Source: an uncultured Flavobacteriaceae bacterium
GTDB taxonomy: Bacteria; Bacteroidota; Bacteroidia; Flavobacteriales; Flavobacteriaceae
Assembly (NCBI GenBank): GCA_913065125.1
Contig: CAJYAG010000003.1
Location: 361,282 to 425,281 of the forward strand
DNA length: 64,000 nucleotides
Direction: 5' to 3'
The position numbers and the translations under genes were made by a program. Below are positions 8,610 to 17,477 of this stretch, piece after piece. A model generated the notes under the pieces. It was not told where the DNA came from, did no database searches, and was given only the letters and a program-made list of their open reading frames with translations. Positions within the stretch are counted from its first letter, which is position 1. Each line of letters begins with the position of its first letter.

Positions 8610-9638
8610 ATGATAAAAAACGATTTATTTTTAAGAGCCTTAAAAGGAGAAACTGTTGATAGACCACCAGTTTGGATGATGCGTCAAGCAGGAAGATATT
8701 TGCCAGAGTTTATGGAAATCAAAGAGAAATACGATTTCTTTACACGTTGTAGAACTCCAGAATTGGCATCAGAAATTACAGTGCAACCAATTCGTAGATA
8801 TGGAATGGACGCTGCTATTTTATTTTCTGATATTTTGGTAATTCCGCAAGCGATGAATATTGAGGTGGAAATGAAACCAAACTTTGGCCCGTATTTGCCA
8901 AATCCTATTAGAGACCAAAAAGGTGTTGACAATGTTATAATTCCTGATGTTCATCAAGAATTAGGATATGTTATGGAAGCGATAAAAGCAACCAAAGAAA
9001 AACTAAATCATGAAATTCCGTTAATTGGTTTTGCAGGTTCACCATGGACAATTTTATGTTATTGTGTGCAAGGTCAAGGTTCTAAAAACTTTGACAAAGC
9101 AAAAGAGTTTTGTTTTACAAATCCGATTGTAGCGCATCAATTATTACAGAAAATTACTGATACAACCATTGCCTATTTAAAAGCAAAAGTTGAAGCAGGA
9201 GTTAATGCCGTACAGGTTTTTGATTCTTGGGGAGGCATGTTATCTCCGGTTGATTATCAAGAGTTTTCGTGGCAATACATCCAGCAAATTATTGATGCAT
9301 TAAAAGAAGATGCCCCAGTAATTGCATTCGGAAAAGGATGTTGGTTTGCCTTAGATACGATGGCGAAATCTGGAGCTTCTGCTTTGGGTGTAGATTGGAC
9401 ATGTTCTCCAAGAAATGCACGTTATTTATCAGGTGGAAATATTACACTGCAAGGTAATTTTGATCCAACAAGATTGTTTTCTCCGCCAGCAGAAATCAAG
9501 AAAATGGTGCATCAAATGATCAACGAGTTTGGAAAGGATAAATACATCGTGAATTTAGGTCACGGTATTTTACCAAACATTCCGTTAGAAAACGCCAAAG
9601 CCTTTATTGATGCGGTAAAAGAATACAAAGCAAACTAA
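8610..9638 (+). CDS. hemE: Uroporphyrinogen decarboxylase
   Basis: Decarboxylates the four acetate side chains of uroporphyrinogen III to give coproporphyrinogen III, without cofactor. The N-terminus carries the signature [17 protein letters not shown] (about residues 18-34). The second signature [16 protein letters not shown] is near 140, and the active-site region [16 protein letters not shown] is near the end. The ATG at 8610 gives 342 residues. A GTG 24 bases upstream would only add residues coded by the AGCCAAA repeat. An inserted RAYT element now separates this gene from hemF, its next pathway partner. Confidence 0.97.
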   Translation: MIKNDLFLRALKGETVDRPPVWMMRQAGRYLPEFMEIKEKYDFFTRCRTPELASEITVQPIRRYGMDAAILFSDILVIPQAMNIEVEMKPNFGPYLPNPIRDQKGVDNVIIPDVHQELGYVMEAIKATKEKLNHEIPLIGFAGSPWTILCYCVQGQGSKNFDKAKEFCFTNPIVAHQLLQKITDTTIAYLKAKVEAGVNAVQVFDSWGGMLSPVDYQEFSWQYIQQIIDALKEDAPVIAFGKGCWFALDTMAKSGASALGVDWTCSPRNARYLSGGNITLQGNFDPTRLFSPPAEIKKMVHQMINEFGKDKYIVNLGHGILPNIPLENAKAFIDAVKEYKAN

Positions 9639-9656
9639 AAATGCCACATTTTATTT

Positions 9657-9684
9657 CCTGCAAGGTTTCAAAAACCTTGTAGGT
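9657..9684. repeat. Left REP palindrome of RAYT element
   Basis: A 28-base imperfect palindrome: arm CCTGCAAGGTTT, arm AACCTTGTAGG. Read on the opposite strand it matches the right REP at 10249-10276, differing only in the placement of the central G within the loop region. It lies 18 bases after the hemE stop. Confidence 0.85.
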
Positions 9685-9713
9685 ATATTTTTAAAAATGA
9701 AAAGAAAAGAAAA

Positions 9714-11201
9714 ATGAAGTTTGAACCTTTAGATAAAGATTGTTACTATCACATCTATAATCGTGGAATAAATAGTGAGAAAATCTTTAATAATGATGAA
9801 AACAAAGATTATTTTTTAAAGTTAATTTCTAAATATTTATCACATAAAGTTACCATATTATCTTATTGTTTATTAGAAAATCATTATCATTTTTTAGTAA
9901 AAATTAATATTGATGGTAAGGAAGCAACACAAGCATTTTCTAATCTTTTTAATGCGTATGCAAAAGCTTTTAATAAAAATATTGGAAGAACGGGAAGTTT
10001 GTTTGAAAAGCATTTTAAGCGAAAGAGAATTAATAATGAAGAATATTTAAAGAACTTAATACTTTATATTCATAAAAATCCAGAAAATCACAATGTGGTT
10101 CCTGACTTTAGAAAATATAATTTTTCATCCTATAAAAAAATTATTGCGAAACAAGATTCTATTGTAAATAAAGATGAAGCTATTTCTTTATTTGAAGATT
10201 TAGATAATTTTGTTTTTGTTCATAAAAATCATCAAACTGATAAAGAAGACCTACAAGGTTTTGAAAACCTTGCAGGAGTGAACAAAATGAATAAACAGTT
10301 AAAGAATAAGTTTTACGCTTACATAGAAAATCTACAAAACACCATTACTTCAACATTAGAAAAAGTAGATGGAAAAGCAACATTTCAAGAAGATCTTTGG
10401 AAACGTGCTGAAGGCGGTGGAGGTAGAACTCGTGTGATAGAAAATGGAAACATTTTTGAAAAAGGAGGCGTCAATATTTCAAAAGTATTTGGAGAATTGC
10501 CAGAAGCTTTACGAAAACAATTTGGAGTAGAAGAAGGAAATTTCTTTGCTTGTGGATTGAGTTTGGTATTGCATCCAAAGAATCCGTTTGTGCCAACAGT
10601 GCACGCCAATTGGCGCTATTTTGAAATGTACAATGCCTCTGGAGAAATTGTAACGCAGTGGTTTGGTGGCGGACAAGATTTAACTCCGTATTATTTGTTT
10701 GAAGAAGATGCAATTCATTTTCATACCGTTTGTAAATCAGCTTGTGACCGTTATAATGACGGTTTCTATAAAAAATTTAAAAAAACGTGTGATGACTATT
10801 TTTGGAATAGTCACAGAGACGAAGCGCGTGGAGTAGGAGGTTTATTCTTTGATTATTTAAAAGAAACCGATGAGTTTTCTATTGATGAGCGATATAATTT
10901 TGTGACTGAAGTTGGTGATGGTTTTTTAGAAAGTTATGTGCCAATTGTTGAAAAAAGAAAAGATATTGAATACTCAAGAGTGCATAAAGACTGGCAAGAA
11001 GTACGCAGAGGGCGTTATGTTGAGTTTAATTTAGTGCACGATAGAGGCACCTTGTTTGGATTGAAAACAAATGGTAGAATAGAAAGTATTTTAATGAGTT
11101 TGCCACCAACAGTTCAATGGGTTTATAATCATCATCCAGAAGAAAACTCTGATGAAGCAAGGCTTCTTGAAGTTTTAGCTAGTCCTAAAGATTGGGTTTA
11201 A
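9714..11201 (+). CDS. RAYT transposase fused in frame to oxygen-dependent coproporphyrinogen oxidase
   Basis: One uninterrupted frame of 495 codons. Residues 1 to about 178 are a REP-associated tyrosine transposase: CYYHIYNRGIN near the start, the HUH metal motif H57-Y-H59 in CLLENHYHFLV, GRTGSLFEKHFKRKRI at 91-106, and the catalytic tyrosine Y118 in LILYIHKNPENH. All catalytic residues are present. Residues 179-188 (DLQGFENLAG) are coded by the right REP palindrome. From M192 the chain is a full-length HemF. The RAYT half has no stop of its own. Whether a fused protein is made, or HemF is translated separately from the internal ATG, cannot be decided from sequence. Confidence 0.85.
   Translation: MKFEPLDKDCYYHIYNRGINSEKIFNNDENKDYFLKLISKYLSHKVTILSYCLLENHYHFLVKINIDGKEATQAFSNLFNAYAKAFNKNIGRTGSLFEKHFKRKRINNEEYLKNLILYIHKNPENHNVVPDFRKYNFSSYKKIIAKQDSIVNKDEAISLFEDLDNFVFVHKNHQTDKEDLQGFENLAGVNKMNKQLKNKFYAYIENLQNTITSTLEKVDGKATFQEDLWKRAEGGGGRTRVIENGNIFEKGGVNISKVFGELPEALRKQFGVEEGNFFACGLSLVLHPKNPFVPTVHANWRYFEMYNASGEIVTQWFGGGQDLTPYYLFEEDAIHFHTVCKSACDRYNDGFYKKFKKTCDDYFWNSHRDEARGVGGLFFDYLKETDEFSIDERYNFVTEVGDGFLESYVPIVEKRKDIEYSRVHKDWQEVRRGRYVEFNLVHDRGTLFGLKTNGRIESILMSLPPTVQWVYNHHPEENSDEARLLEVLASPKDWV
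10249..10276. repeat. Right REP palindrome, inside the RAYT-hemF reading frame
   Basis: ACCTACAAGG...CCTTGCAGG, inverted relative to the left REP. It is translated as part of DLQGFENLAG. Its end together with the next two bases forms AGGAG (10274-10278), eight bases before the internal hemF ATG, so the REP may supply a ribosome-binding site. Confidence 0.85.
10287..11201 (+). CDS. hemF: Oxygen-dependent coproporphyrinogen-III oxidase (internal start of fused frame)
   Basis: Oxidatively decarboxylates two propionates of coproporphyrinogen III to vinyls, using O2. From the ATG at 10287 the product is 304 residues, the usual HemF length. Family motifs include LWKRAEGGGGRTRVI, VPTVHANWRYFE, WFGGGQDLTPYY and EVRRGRYVEFNLVHDRGTLFGL. 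AGGAG lies eight bases upstream of this ATG. The requirement for O2 fits an aerobic marine flavobacterium. The gene closes the haem cluster and is followed by a hairpin terminator. It shares its frame with the RAYT gene upstream. Confidence 0.93.
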   Translation: MNKQLKNKFYAYIENLQNTITSTLEKVDGKATFQEDLWKRAEGGGGRTRVIENGNIFEKGGVNISKVFGELPEALRKQFGVEEGNFFACGLSLVLHPKNPFVPTVHANWRYFEMYNASGEIVTQWFGGGQDLTPYYLFEEDAIHFHTVCKSACDRYNDGFYKKFKKTCDDYFWNSHRDEARGVGGLFFDYLKETDEFSIDERYNFVTEVGDGFLESYVPIVEKRKDIEYSRVHKDWQEVRRGRYVEFNLVHDRGTLFGLKTNGRIESILMSLPPTVQWVYNHHPEENSDEARLLEVLASPKDWV

Positions 11202-11210
11202 AATGAAAAA

Positions 11211-11236
11211 AAAAGCGGAAATTTATTCCCGCTTTT
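11211..11236. terminator. Hairpin between convergent hemF and porin genes
   Basis: AAAAGCGG / CCGCTTTT stem with a 10-base loop, usable from both strands because A and T tracts flank it. Confidence 0.75.
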
Positions 11237-11256
11237 CAATTAATTTAACTTAATTA

Positions 11257-12513
11257 TTAGAATGATATTATTGCTTCGAATGCAAATCCTTTAAAGTTTG
11301 CACCATCATATTTGCTAGTTGGAGCATAGTCATTATAATCTTGGTTTACATAAAGGAATTTACTCATTACATTTTTAGTTAAATACCAACCAAATCCTGC
11401 TTCTATTCTGTTAACAGAAACCTTTTTAGCATCAGTATTTAGTAATTTTCCACTTACATTATTATACTTCCCTGCGAAATAAAAATTGTCATTATTTCCA
11501 AATCTATATAATGCATCAATTGCAAATTGATTCCAAGTTCTAGTTTCTGAACTTCCTGTTTTATCACCACCTGTAGAAGTTTCATAAGTAGTAAATAATT
11601 CAAAGTTGTTGTATTTGATGAAGTTATTAAACATCATTGCGGTCAATTTATTTTTAAATCCAGGGTTAACACGTCCAGCTCTAAAGTCTGCATTTTCTCC
11701 TGTAGCTTGAATTACATTATAAAAACGAGAACCTGTTCTGTCTCCAGAATATAAGTACACACTTTTTAATTTAGAAGAATGGTAAATAGATCCAGTTAAA
11801 CGAAATCTTAAGTTCTCGTTCATTTGTTTGTCATATCCAAACTTTCCAATAATTGCAGCTGTTGTAGCTTCTGGATTAGTAACATCTTGGTTTAATTTTC
11901 CGTTAGATAAACCACCCATAAATAGAAAATTATTTCTAGAGTAATATAACTCAGCACCAATTTCAGTAGCAAAACCATCCATTAGATAATTCCCTATAAA
12001 AGGGTTTGTTATACCGCTCGCATTATCAGTTCTTCTAAAATGTGCATCACCATAGTTGTTTTCCATTTGACCAACTTTAATAGTTGCATACTTCATGAAA
12101 TTTTCAAGATATCCTTCTGAGATAAAGTTTAATTTATCTATTTGTAAGTATCCGCCTTTTACCCAAGTTTCGTGATGGTGATTAGAGGCTAAATACAAAT
12201 CTAAGTTTACTCTTAATCCATCTGCAAGCTGAGCATCTATTGTCATGTTTGCTGTAGGTAGATTAAAGTCACTTCCGAGGTCAATTAAGTTATTTAATTT
12301 ATTACTGTGATTTAATCCTTGTAATTGTAGAGCAAATGCTCCACCAATTCTTACTTTTAATCCATTGTATTCGGTATTATCTTTTACCGGATCAAAAATA
12401 TTTACTGCGTCTTTGTCTTTTGAGACATAATTTTGCAATTCTTGTGCATTAAGGTTTTGAAAACCTATTGCAATTGCAAAAAAGAATACTGTTGATAAAA
12501 TTCTATTTTTCAT
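11257..12513 (-). CDS. Outer-membrane beta-barrel porin-like protein
   Basis: A 418-residue protein with a signal peptide (MKNRILSTVFFFAIAIGF, cleavage probably after NAQ). A region of alternating hydrophobic/aromatic strands typical of a 14-18-strand barrel follows, with a terminal phenylalanine (AIISF) as used for BAM-dependent insertion. It resembles the Bacteroidota phosphate-selective or alginate-export-like porins but has no substrate-defining motif I can name. It follows the YceI gene by 21 bases on the same strand, so the two share the promoter at 13125. Confidence 0.7.
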   Translation of the reverse strand: MKNRILSTVFFFAIAIGFQNLNAQELQNYVSKDKDAVNIFDPVKDNTEYNGLKVRIGGAFALQLQGLNHSNKLNNLIDLGSDFNLPTANMTIDAQLADGLRVNLDLYLASNHHHETWVKGGYLQIDKLNFISEGYLENFMKYATIKVGQMENNYGDAHFRRTDNASGITNPFIGNYLMDGFATEIGAELYYSRNNFLFMGGLSNGKLNQDVTNPEATTAAIIGKFGYDKQMNENLRFRLTGSIYHSSKLKSVYLYSGDRTGSRFYNVIQATGENADFRAGRVNPGFKNKLTAMMFNNFIKYNNFELFTTYETSTGGDKTGSSETRTWNQFAIDALYRFGNNDNFYFAGKYNNVSGKLLNTDAKKVSVNRIEAGFGWYLTKNVMSKFLYVNQDYNDYAPTSKYDGANFKGFAFEAIISF

Positions 12514-12534
12514 CTTGTTGTTTTTTAGTTTATA

Positions 12535-13104
12535 TTAAAAGTTTAAGTTAAATTTAATTGTTATTTCATCACCGGTTTTTATAGTTCCTAGTAATGCTTT
12601 TGGTGGTTTTATTCCATAATCTGTCATTTTTAATTTATATTCTCCTTGTAGTGTAGTTTGGTTTTCTAACTTGTTTATTGTGGTTAGCACCGCTACATTT
12701 TTTGTGACACCAGCAATTGTTAAATCGCCTTGAAGCTTAAGGGTTAGAACTTTTGTGGTATCAGAAACAATTTCACCTTTTTTAAAAATAAATGTTATTA
12801 ATGGGTGCTCTTTAGCTTTTAGAGCTTCATAGGTGAGTTTGTCCATTAGTTTTTTGCCACTTTTGATGCTTGTTGCCTCAATTTTTACTTCTAAAGTTTC
12901 GATAGATCTTTCATCTAAACTCTTTAAGGTCATTTTTGCATTTGTCAGCTCAACGATACTTTCCCAGTCATGTAAAGTCGAAGTTCCATTTACTGAAACA
13001 CTGCTAGATAGCTTAACATCAAGAGGAGCTGAATTTGTTACCTCTTGGCTTTGTATTGTGCTTATGGTAAGTAGAATAATTATAAAAGTGTGTAAGTTTT
13101 TCAT
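12535..13104 (-). CDS. YceI-family secreted lipid-binding protein
   Basis: Signal peptide (first ~19 residues, ending IQSQ), then a ~165-residue YceI-like domain. Recognisable features are SVSVNGTSTLHDWE near residue 35, HPLITFIFKKG near 98, LTIAGVTKNVAV near 127, and the ending GDEITIKFNLNF. YceI proteins form an extended lipocalin-like barrel that binds polyisoprenoid or amphiphilic molecules in the periplasm. First gene of a pair with the downstream porin-like gene. Confidence 0.85.
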   Translation of the reverse strand: MKNLHTFIIILLTISTIQSQEVTNSAPLDVKLSSSVSVNGTSTLHDWESIVELTNAKMTLKSLDERSIETLEVKIEATSIKSGKKLMDKLTYEALKAKEHPLITFIFKKGEIVSDTTKVLTLKLQGDLTIAGVTKNVAVLTTINKLENQTTLQGEYKLKMTDYGIKPPKALLGTIKTGDEITIKFNLNF

Positions 13105-13124
13105 GATCTATTTATTTAATACAA

Positions 13125-13168
13125 CAAAATTATGACATCTTTTAACCTCAAAAGATGACTTAAGTCAT
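13125..13168 (-). promoter_or_regulatory. YceI-porin promoter with Crp/Fnr-like palindrome
   Basis: On the minus strand TAATTTTG (13132-13125) matches TAnnTTTG. Upstream, 13155-13168 is a perfect 14-base palindrome, ATGACTTAAGTCAT, with the 5-4-5 layout of Crp/Fnr sites. If transcription starts about five bases below the -7 element, the palindrome is centred near -41.5, the class II activator position. The factor and start site are inferred. This 321-base gap also holds the forward promoter at 13397. Confidence 0.5.
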
Positions 13169-13396
13169 AGGTTAATAGTTTTATTAAGTTGTAAAATAGA
13201 ATGTGTGATTTGTTTTTTAATTAAGAGGATGCTTTCTCGACTGTAATTATGAGATTCACAATTAAATATCTTTTAAAAAACAAATAATGTATTTTTAGCA
13301 ATCAAGATTACTTATATGTTAGGGTATTTGTAAAAATAAATAATTTTTGATTTATGTTTTTTAATTATTTTTTAATGAATACACATACTTTTTTTG

Positions 13397-13404
13397 TACT
13401 TTCG
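13397..13404 (+). promoter_or_regulatory. Putative -7 element for the 2-oxoacid dehydrogenase E2 gene
   Basis: TACTTTCG, one mismatch from TAnnTTTG, 21 bases before the ATG at 13426. No convincing -33 element was found. Confidence 0.35.
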
Positions 13405-13425
13405 CAAACAATAATAAAATGAAGA

Positions 13426-14739
13426 ATGGCTAGATTCGAACTTAAATTGCCTAAAATGGGCGAAAGTGTTGCAGAAGCAACAATTACATCGTGGTTAAAA
13501 GAGGTTGGAGATACGATAGAATTAGATGAAGCAATTGTAGAAATTGCTACAGATAAAGTAGATTCTGAAGTACCAAGTGAAGTTGAAGGGACCTTAGTTG
13601 AAATTTTATTTGAGAAAGATGATGTTGTTGCAGTAGGTGCAACAATTGCTGTTATAGAAACTGAAGGAGGAGAAACTGTTGCGGTTTCAAGCGAACCGAA
13701 TGAATCACCAAAAGAAGTAGTTGAAATAGAAAAAGAAGTAACAGCAACAATTGAAGAAGTTAGTACTCCAATTTCTAAAAATTCTGAAAGCGGAAAATTC
13801 TACTCGCCTTTAGTTAGAAATATAGCCCAGAAGGAAGGCGTTTCTATGCAAGAATTAGAATCTATTTCTGGGAGTGGAAAAGATGGAAGAGTTACAAAAG
13901 ATGATATTTTATCCTATATAAAAAACAGAAGTTCAGCTCCTCAAAAAGTTGCAGAACAACCGAAAACAACACCAATTAAAACTCAGGCTACAAAAGAGGT
14001 TTCTAAAGCGGCTCCAGTTTCTGTAAACGGAGAAGATGAAGTTATTGAAATGAGTAGAATGGGTAAATTGATAGCCAAACATATGGTAGATTCTGTTCAG
14101 ACATCTGCACATGTACAATCGTTTATTGAAATTGATGTTACCAATATTGTAAAGTGGAGAACTAAAGTAAAGGATGCTTTCTTTAAAAGAGAAGGAGAAA
14201 AATTAACTTTTACACCCATTTTAATGCAAGCAGTTGCGTCAACAATTAAAAAATTCCCGTTAATTAATATTGCTGTCGATGGTGATAACATTATTAAGAG
14301 AAAGAATATTAATTTAGGAATGGCTGCTGCGTTGGCAGACGGAAATTTAATTGTTCCTGTTATTAAAAACGCAGATCAATTAAACTTGGTTGGTATGACA
14401 AAAGCGGTGAATGATTTAGCAGTAAGAGCAAGAGGAAATCAATTAAAACCAGACGATATTCAAGGTGGAACTTACACGGTAACTAATGTGGGAAGTTTTG
14501 GTTCTGTGATGGGGACACCAATCATAAATCAACCTCAAGTTGCTATTTTAGCGTTGGGAGCCATCAGGAAAGTTCCTGCTGTTATTGAAACTCCTGAAGG
14601 TGATTTTATCGGAATCAGACAAAAAATGTTTGTTTCTCATTCTTATGACCATAGAGTTGTAAATGGTGCTTTGGGCGGAATGTTTATCAAAACATTAAAA
14701 GAAACATTAGAAGCTTGGGATGTAAACCAAGATTTTTAA
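13426..14739 (+). CDS. 2-oxoacid dehydrogenase E2, probably branched-chain type (dihydrolipoamide acyltransferase)
   Basis: Order of domains: one lipoyl domain (residues 1-78, lipoyl lysine K44 in EIATDKVDSEVPS), an acidic linker, a peripheral subunit-binding domain (about 125-165, YSPLVRNIAQKEGVSMQELESI), a second linker, and the catalytic acyltransferase domain (about 205-437). The catalytic motif reads DHRVVNGALGG, with Asn where most E2s have Asp. I recall Azotobacter E2p having Asn there too, so activity is not excluded. Overall similarity points to the branched-chain or general 2-oxoacid complex rather than pyruvate, whose E2 is at 18029. It stands alone, without E1 or E3 beside it. Confidence 0.85.
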   Translation: MARFELKLPKMGESVAEATITSWLKEVGDTIELDEAIVEIATDKVDSEVPSEVEGTLVEILFEKDDVVAVGATIAVIETEGGETVAVSSEPNESPKEVVEIEKEVTATIEEVSTPISKNSESGKFYSPLVRNIAQKEGVSMQELESISGSGKDGRVTKDDILSYIKNRSSAPQKVAEQPKTTPIKTQATKEVSKAAPVSVNGEDEVIEMSRMGKLIAKHMVDSVQTSAHVQSFIEIDVTNIVKWRTKVKDAFFKREGEKLTFTPILMQAVASTIKKFPLINIAVDGDNIIKRKNINLGMAAALADGNLIVPVIKNADQLNLVGMTKAVNDLAVRARGNQLKPDDIQGGTYTVTNVGSFGSVMGTPIINQPQVAILALGAIRKVPAVIETPEGDFIGIRQKMFVSHSYDHRVVNGALGGMFIKTLKETLEAWDVNQDF

Positions 14740-14763
14740 AAAGTAAATTACATATACATATAG

Positions 14764-14790
14764 AATGCTCGAACATATGCTTCGAGCATT
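14764..14790 (+). terminator. Rho-independent terminator after E2 gene
   Basis: AATGCTCGAA / TTCGAGCATT 10-base stem, 7-base loop, followed by TTTATTTTTA. Confidence 0.85.
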
Positions 14791-14864
14791 TTTATTTTTA
14801 GTAATGGCAAAATAAATCAATAATAGATGGTATATTTAGCCCATAAACTTAGATTTAAAAACAG

Positions 14865-15599
14865 ATGAAAAAACTACTTATTTTAATTGTAATTGCATTT
14901 ACAATTAACACAAACGCACAAGAATCAACTTTATTAAGATTAAATCATAAGAAAGGTGATGCTTATGTAACAACCATGAAAATGTCTCAAGATATGGGAG
15001 ATGTGATGTCTATGGATATTTCAATTACAATGAATACTGATATTACAGAATCTTCTAAAGATACTTATGTAAGTAAAATGAAAATTTCAAGTATTTCTAT
15101 GGATATGAATCAAGGGGGAATGAATATGAGTTACGATTCATCAAAAAGTGATGATGAATTAGATGCTACTGGAAAAATGATAAAGGCTCAAATGGGGCCG
15201 ATGTTACAAGCAGTTATAACAGTAAAAGGAAATAACCTTGGTGAAATTATTGAAACTTCAGTTGAACCAAATATTCCAGGAACAAGTGATTTAACAAATC
15301 AAACAAATAATGTTGTGTATCCTAAAAAAGCACTTAGAGTTGGTGATTCTTGGACGATGAAGAAAGAGGAAAAAGGGATGGTTATTGATTTTGTGTATAC
15401 TGTAAAATCTATTGCAAGTGCAACTATATTATTAAATGTTACAGGTGAAGTATCTGGAAACGCTACAGGAACTGTTGTTGGAACTATGGATGTTGATAAA
15501 AAATCTGGAATGCCTTTAGTTTCTAAAATTGATATGGATTTAACCTCTCAAGGTCAGGCATTAACAACAAAAATGGTTGCCACTACTGTGAGAAAATAA
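14865..15599 (+). CDS. Secreted protein of unknown function (DUF6263-like)
   Basis: Signal peptide MKKLLILIVIAFTINTNAQ, then about 225 residues rich in Met, Ser, Thr and beta strands. The stretch NNVVYPKKALRVGDSWTMKKEE followed by a VTGEVSGNATG strand is the pattern I associate with DUF6263 proteins of Bacteroidota; the assignment is by resemblance only. No catalytic motif is seen. It stands alone between two terminators. Confidence 0.6.
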   Translation: MKKLLILIVIAFTINTNAQESTLLRLNHKKGDAYVTTMKMSQDMGDVMSMDISITMNTDITESSKDTYVSKMKISSISMDMNQGGMNMSYDSSKSDDELDATGKMIKAQMGPMLQAVITVKGNNLGEIIETSVEPNIPGTSDLTNQTNNVVYPKKALRVGDSWTMKKEEKGMVIDFVYTVKSIASATILLNVTGEVSGNATGTVVGTMDVDKKSGMPLVSKIDMDLTSQGQALTTKMVATTVRK

Positions 15600-15621
15600 T
15601 TATTAAAAGAAATTTGATAAT

Positions 15622-15652
15622 AAAAAACCTCAAGAATTTCTTGAGGTTTTTT
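15622..15652. terminator. Bidirectional terminator
   Basis: AAAAAACCTCAAGAA and its complement separated by one base; the stem runs through CCTCAAG/CTTGAGG. It serves the convergent genes ending at 15599 and 15654. Confidence 0.9.
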
Positions 15653-15653
15653 A

Positions 15654-16601
15654 TTATTCGATACTTACATGAAAAAGAGCATCTCCTTTATTTACAATTG
15701 GAGTTTTATTTATACAAAATATATGACAATTAAAAGGCGCATAAACTTTCTTTTTAAACTCCCCAAAAGGATCTTCAATTATTCCTAAAACTTCTTTCTT
15801 TTTTATTTTTGCTCCATTTTTTACTAAAATCTTAAACATTCCAGAATGTGAAGATCTCAACCACTTTGCTTTTTTAATTAAAACAGGTTGTTCTTTTATG
15901 GTAACCTCTCCTTCAATTAAACCTAAATAAATCAATACATTTTTTGCTCCATTTACGCCTTCATTAATTATTGAAGCATCTAACTCTTTTGATTTTCCGC
16001 CTTCAAAAAGCAAAACGGTTTTCCCCATCTTATTAATGGTTTCTCGTAAAGATTTTGCAATATTATTAGAAAAAACTATGATTGGTGGATTAAAAACTTT
16101 AGCCAATTCTAATCCCTTTTCGTCATCAATATTACATCTTATTTGAGCAATATTTTCTCTTTGACCGCCACCTGTATGAAAATCGATTACATAATCTACA
16201 TGAGGTGCAATTTCTTTGGTAAATTGATAAGCAAACTGGCTCGCTAAAGAACCATTTGATGAACCTGGAAACATTCTGTTTAAATCTCTTCCATCAGGAA
16301 ATTCTCTAGTTTGAATTAAATATCCGAAAATATTAAAAACAGGAATACAAATAATAGTTCCGTTTACAGGTTTGTTTATTTTTTGCCCAATGATTTCTCT
16401 TAAAATACCAACTCCATTTATTTCATCACCATGAACACCCGCTAAAAGTAAAACTACTGGGCCTGGATTTAAAGATCTTTCAATAATTACAGGAACTTTT
16501 AGGGTGGTTCTTGTATGTAATTTGGCAACTTCTAAATCTAAAACAGTACGTTCTCCTTTAGGAATTTCTTTCCCTAAAATTTTAAAAGGTTTATTCAACA
16601 T
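15654..16601 (-). CDS. M14-type succinylglutamate desuccinylase/aspartoacylase-family zinc hydrolase
   Basis: Zinc-ligand motif [10 protein letters not shown] (about residues 55-64), arginine motif [10 protein letters not shown] (about 104-113), DFHTGGG (about 140-146), and glutamate in LLFEGGKS (about 198-205). This is the AstE/ASPA arrangement for cleaving N-acyl amino acids or amide-linked Glu/Asp. A C-terminal lipoyl/biotinyl-like beta domain (about 235-315) follows, as in many AstE-like proteins. Its start overlaps the rimK stop by 11 bases. Within this operon it may trim or release products of the ATP-grasp ligase (inference). Substrate unknown. Confidence 0.8.
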   Translation of the reverse strand: MLNKPFKILGKEIPKGERTVLDLEVAKLHTRTTLKVPVIIERSLNPGPVVLLLAGVHGDEINGVGILREIIGQKINKPVNGTIICIPVFNIFGYLIQTREFPDGRDLNRMFPGSSNGSLASQFAYQFTKEIAPHVDYVIDFHTGGGQRENIAQIRCNIDDEKGLELAKVFNPPIIVFSNNIAKSLRETINKMGKTVLLFEGGKSKELDASIINEGVNGAKNVLIYLGLIEGEVTIKEQPVLIKKAKWLRSSHSGMFKILVKNGAKIKKKEVLGIIEDPFGEFKKKVYAPFNCHIFCINKTPIVNKGDALFHVSIE

Positions 16602-17466
16602 TTAATTCTAAATAACGAATGATTTCTTTTGCAATATTTTTCTTTGTGGCAACTTCTATGCCTTCTAAACCTGGCGAAGAATTTACTTCTAACACTAAAG
16701 GTCCTTTTGACGATTGTAGCATGTCAACTCCCGCAACACCTAATCCCATGGCTTTGGTTGCTTTTAATGCGGTTTTTTCTTCTTCATCTGTTAGTTCAAT
16801 GACGTTTGCATTTCCTCCTCTGTGTAAGTTAGAGCGAAATTCTCCTTCTTTTCCTTGTCGTTTCATGGCGCCAATAACTTTACCATCAACAACAAAAGCT
16901 CTAATGTCTGCTCCGCCTGCTTCTTTGATAAATTCTTGAGCAATCACTCTTGCTCCAAGTCCATTAAATGCTTCTAGAACAGATGTTGCAGCATTTTGAG
17001 TTTCTGCTAAGACAACACCTAAACCTTGAGTTCCTTCTAAAAGTTTTAATACTAAAGGTGGTCCACCTACAGATTCTACAACATGTTCAACATCTTTTGT
17101 GTAATTTGTAAAAACTGTTTTTGGTAATCCAACTCCAGCTCTTGCTAATATTTGTAAACTACTTAATTTGTCTCTAGACCTAACCAATGCCATTGAAGAC
17201 ACAGCGGTAAAGACTTTCATCATTTCAAATTGTCTAATTACTGCAGTTCCATAAAATGTTACAGAAGCACCAATTCTTGGAATAATTGCATCAATATCTG
17301 TTAAATATTCGCCTTTATAAAAAATCTTTGGAGCTTTTCTTTCAATTTCTATATTGCATTTTAAATGATCTACAACAATAACTTCGTGACCTCTTTTTTG
17401 TCCGGCCTCTACAAGTCTTCTTGTCGAATATAATTTTGGGTTTCTTGATAAAATGGCAATCTTCAT
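16591..17466 (-). CDS. rimK: RimK-family ATP-grasp L-glutamate ligase
   Basis: In E. coli RimK adds glutamates to the C-terminus of ribosomal protein S6. The pre-ATP-grasp domain begins [22 protein letters not shown]. The central and ATP-grasp domains contain [13 protein letters not shown] (about residues 138-150), [22 protein letters not shown] (about 174-195), [16 protein letters not shown] (about 203-218) and the Mg ligands in [15 protein letters not shown] (about 257-271). It lies between an aspartic-protease-like RimB gene and an M14 peptidase gene. No rpsF gene is nearby, so S6 as substrate is by homology only. Confidence 0.88.
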   Translation of the reverse strand: MKIAILSRNPKLYSTRRLVEAGQKRGHEVIVVDHLKCNIEIERKAPKIFYKGEYLTDIDAIIPRIGASVTFYGTAVIRQFEMMKVFTAVSSMALVRSRDKLSSLQILARAGVGLPKTVFTNYTKDVEHVVESVGGPPLVLKLLEGTQGLGVVLAETQNAATSVLEAFNGLGARVIAQEFIKEAGGADIRAFVVDGKVIGAMKRQGKEGEFRSNLHRGGNANVIELTDEEEKTALKATKAMGLGVAGVDMLQSSKGPLVLEVNSSPGLEGIEVATKKNIAKEIIRYLELNVE

Positions 17467-17477
17467 AATTAGATTCT

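Larger units (their letters stand above)
9657..10276 (+). mobile_element. RAYT (REPtron-like) element between hemE and hemF
   Basis: A single-domain Y1/HUH transposase gene is bracketed by two 28-base palindromes in inverted orientation, the arrangement described for REP elements and their RAYT transposases. The right palindrome is inside the reading frame that continues into hemF. No target-site duplication is visible, as expected for this class. Confidence 0.75.

Noticed and set aside
14610..14739. Catalytic Asp to Asn change in DHRVVNG of the E2 at 13426, as evidence of inactivation
   Set aside because: I recall Asn at this position in an active E2 (Azotobacter vinelandii E2p), and the rest of the active site looks intact.
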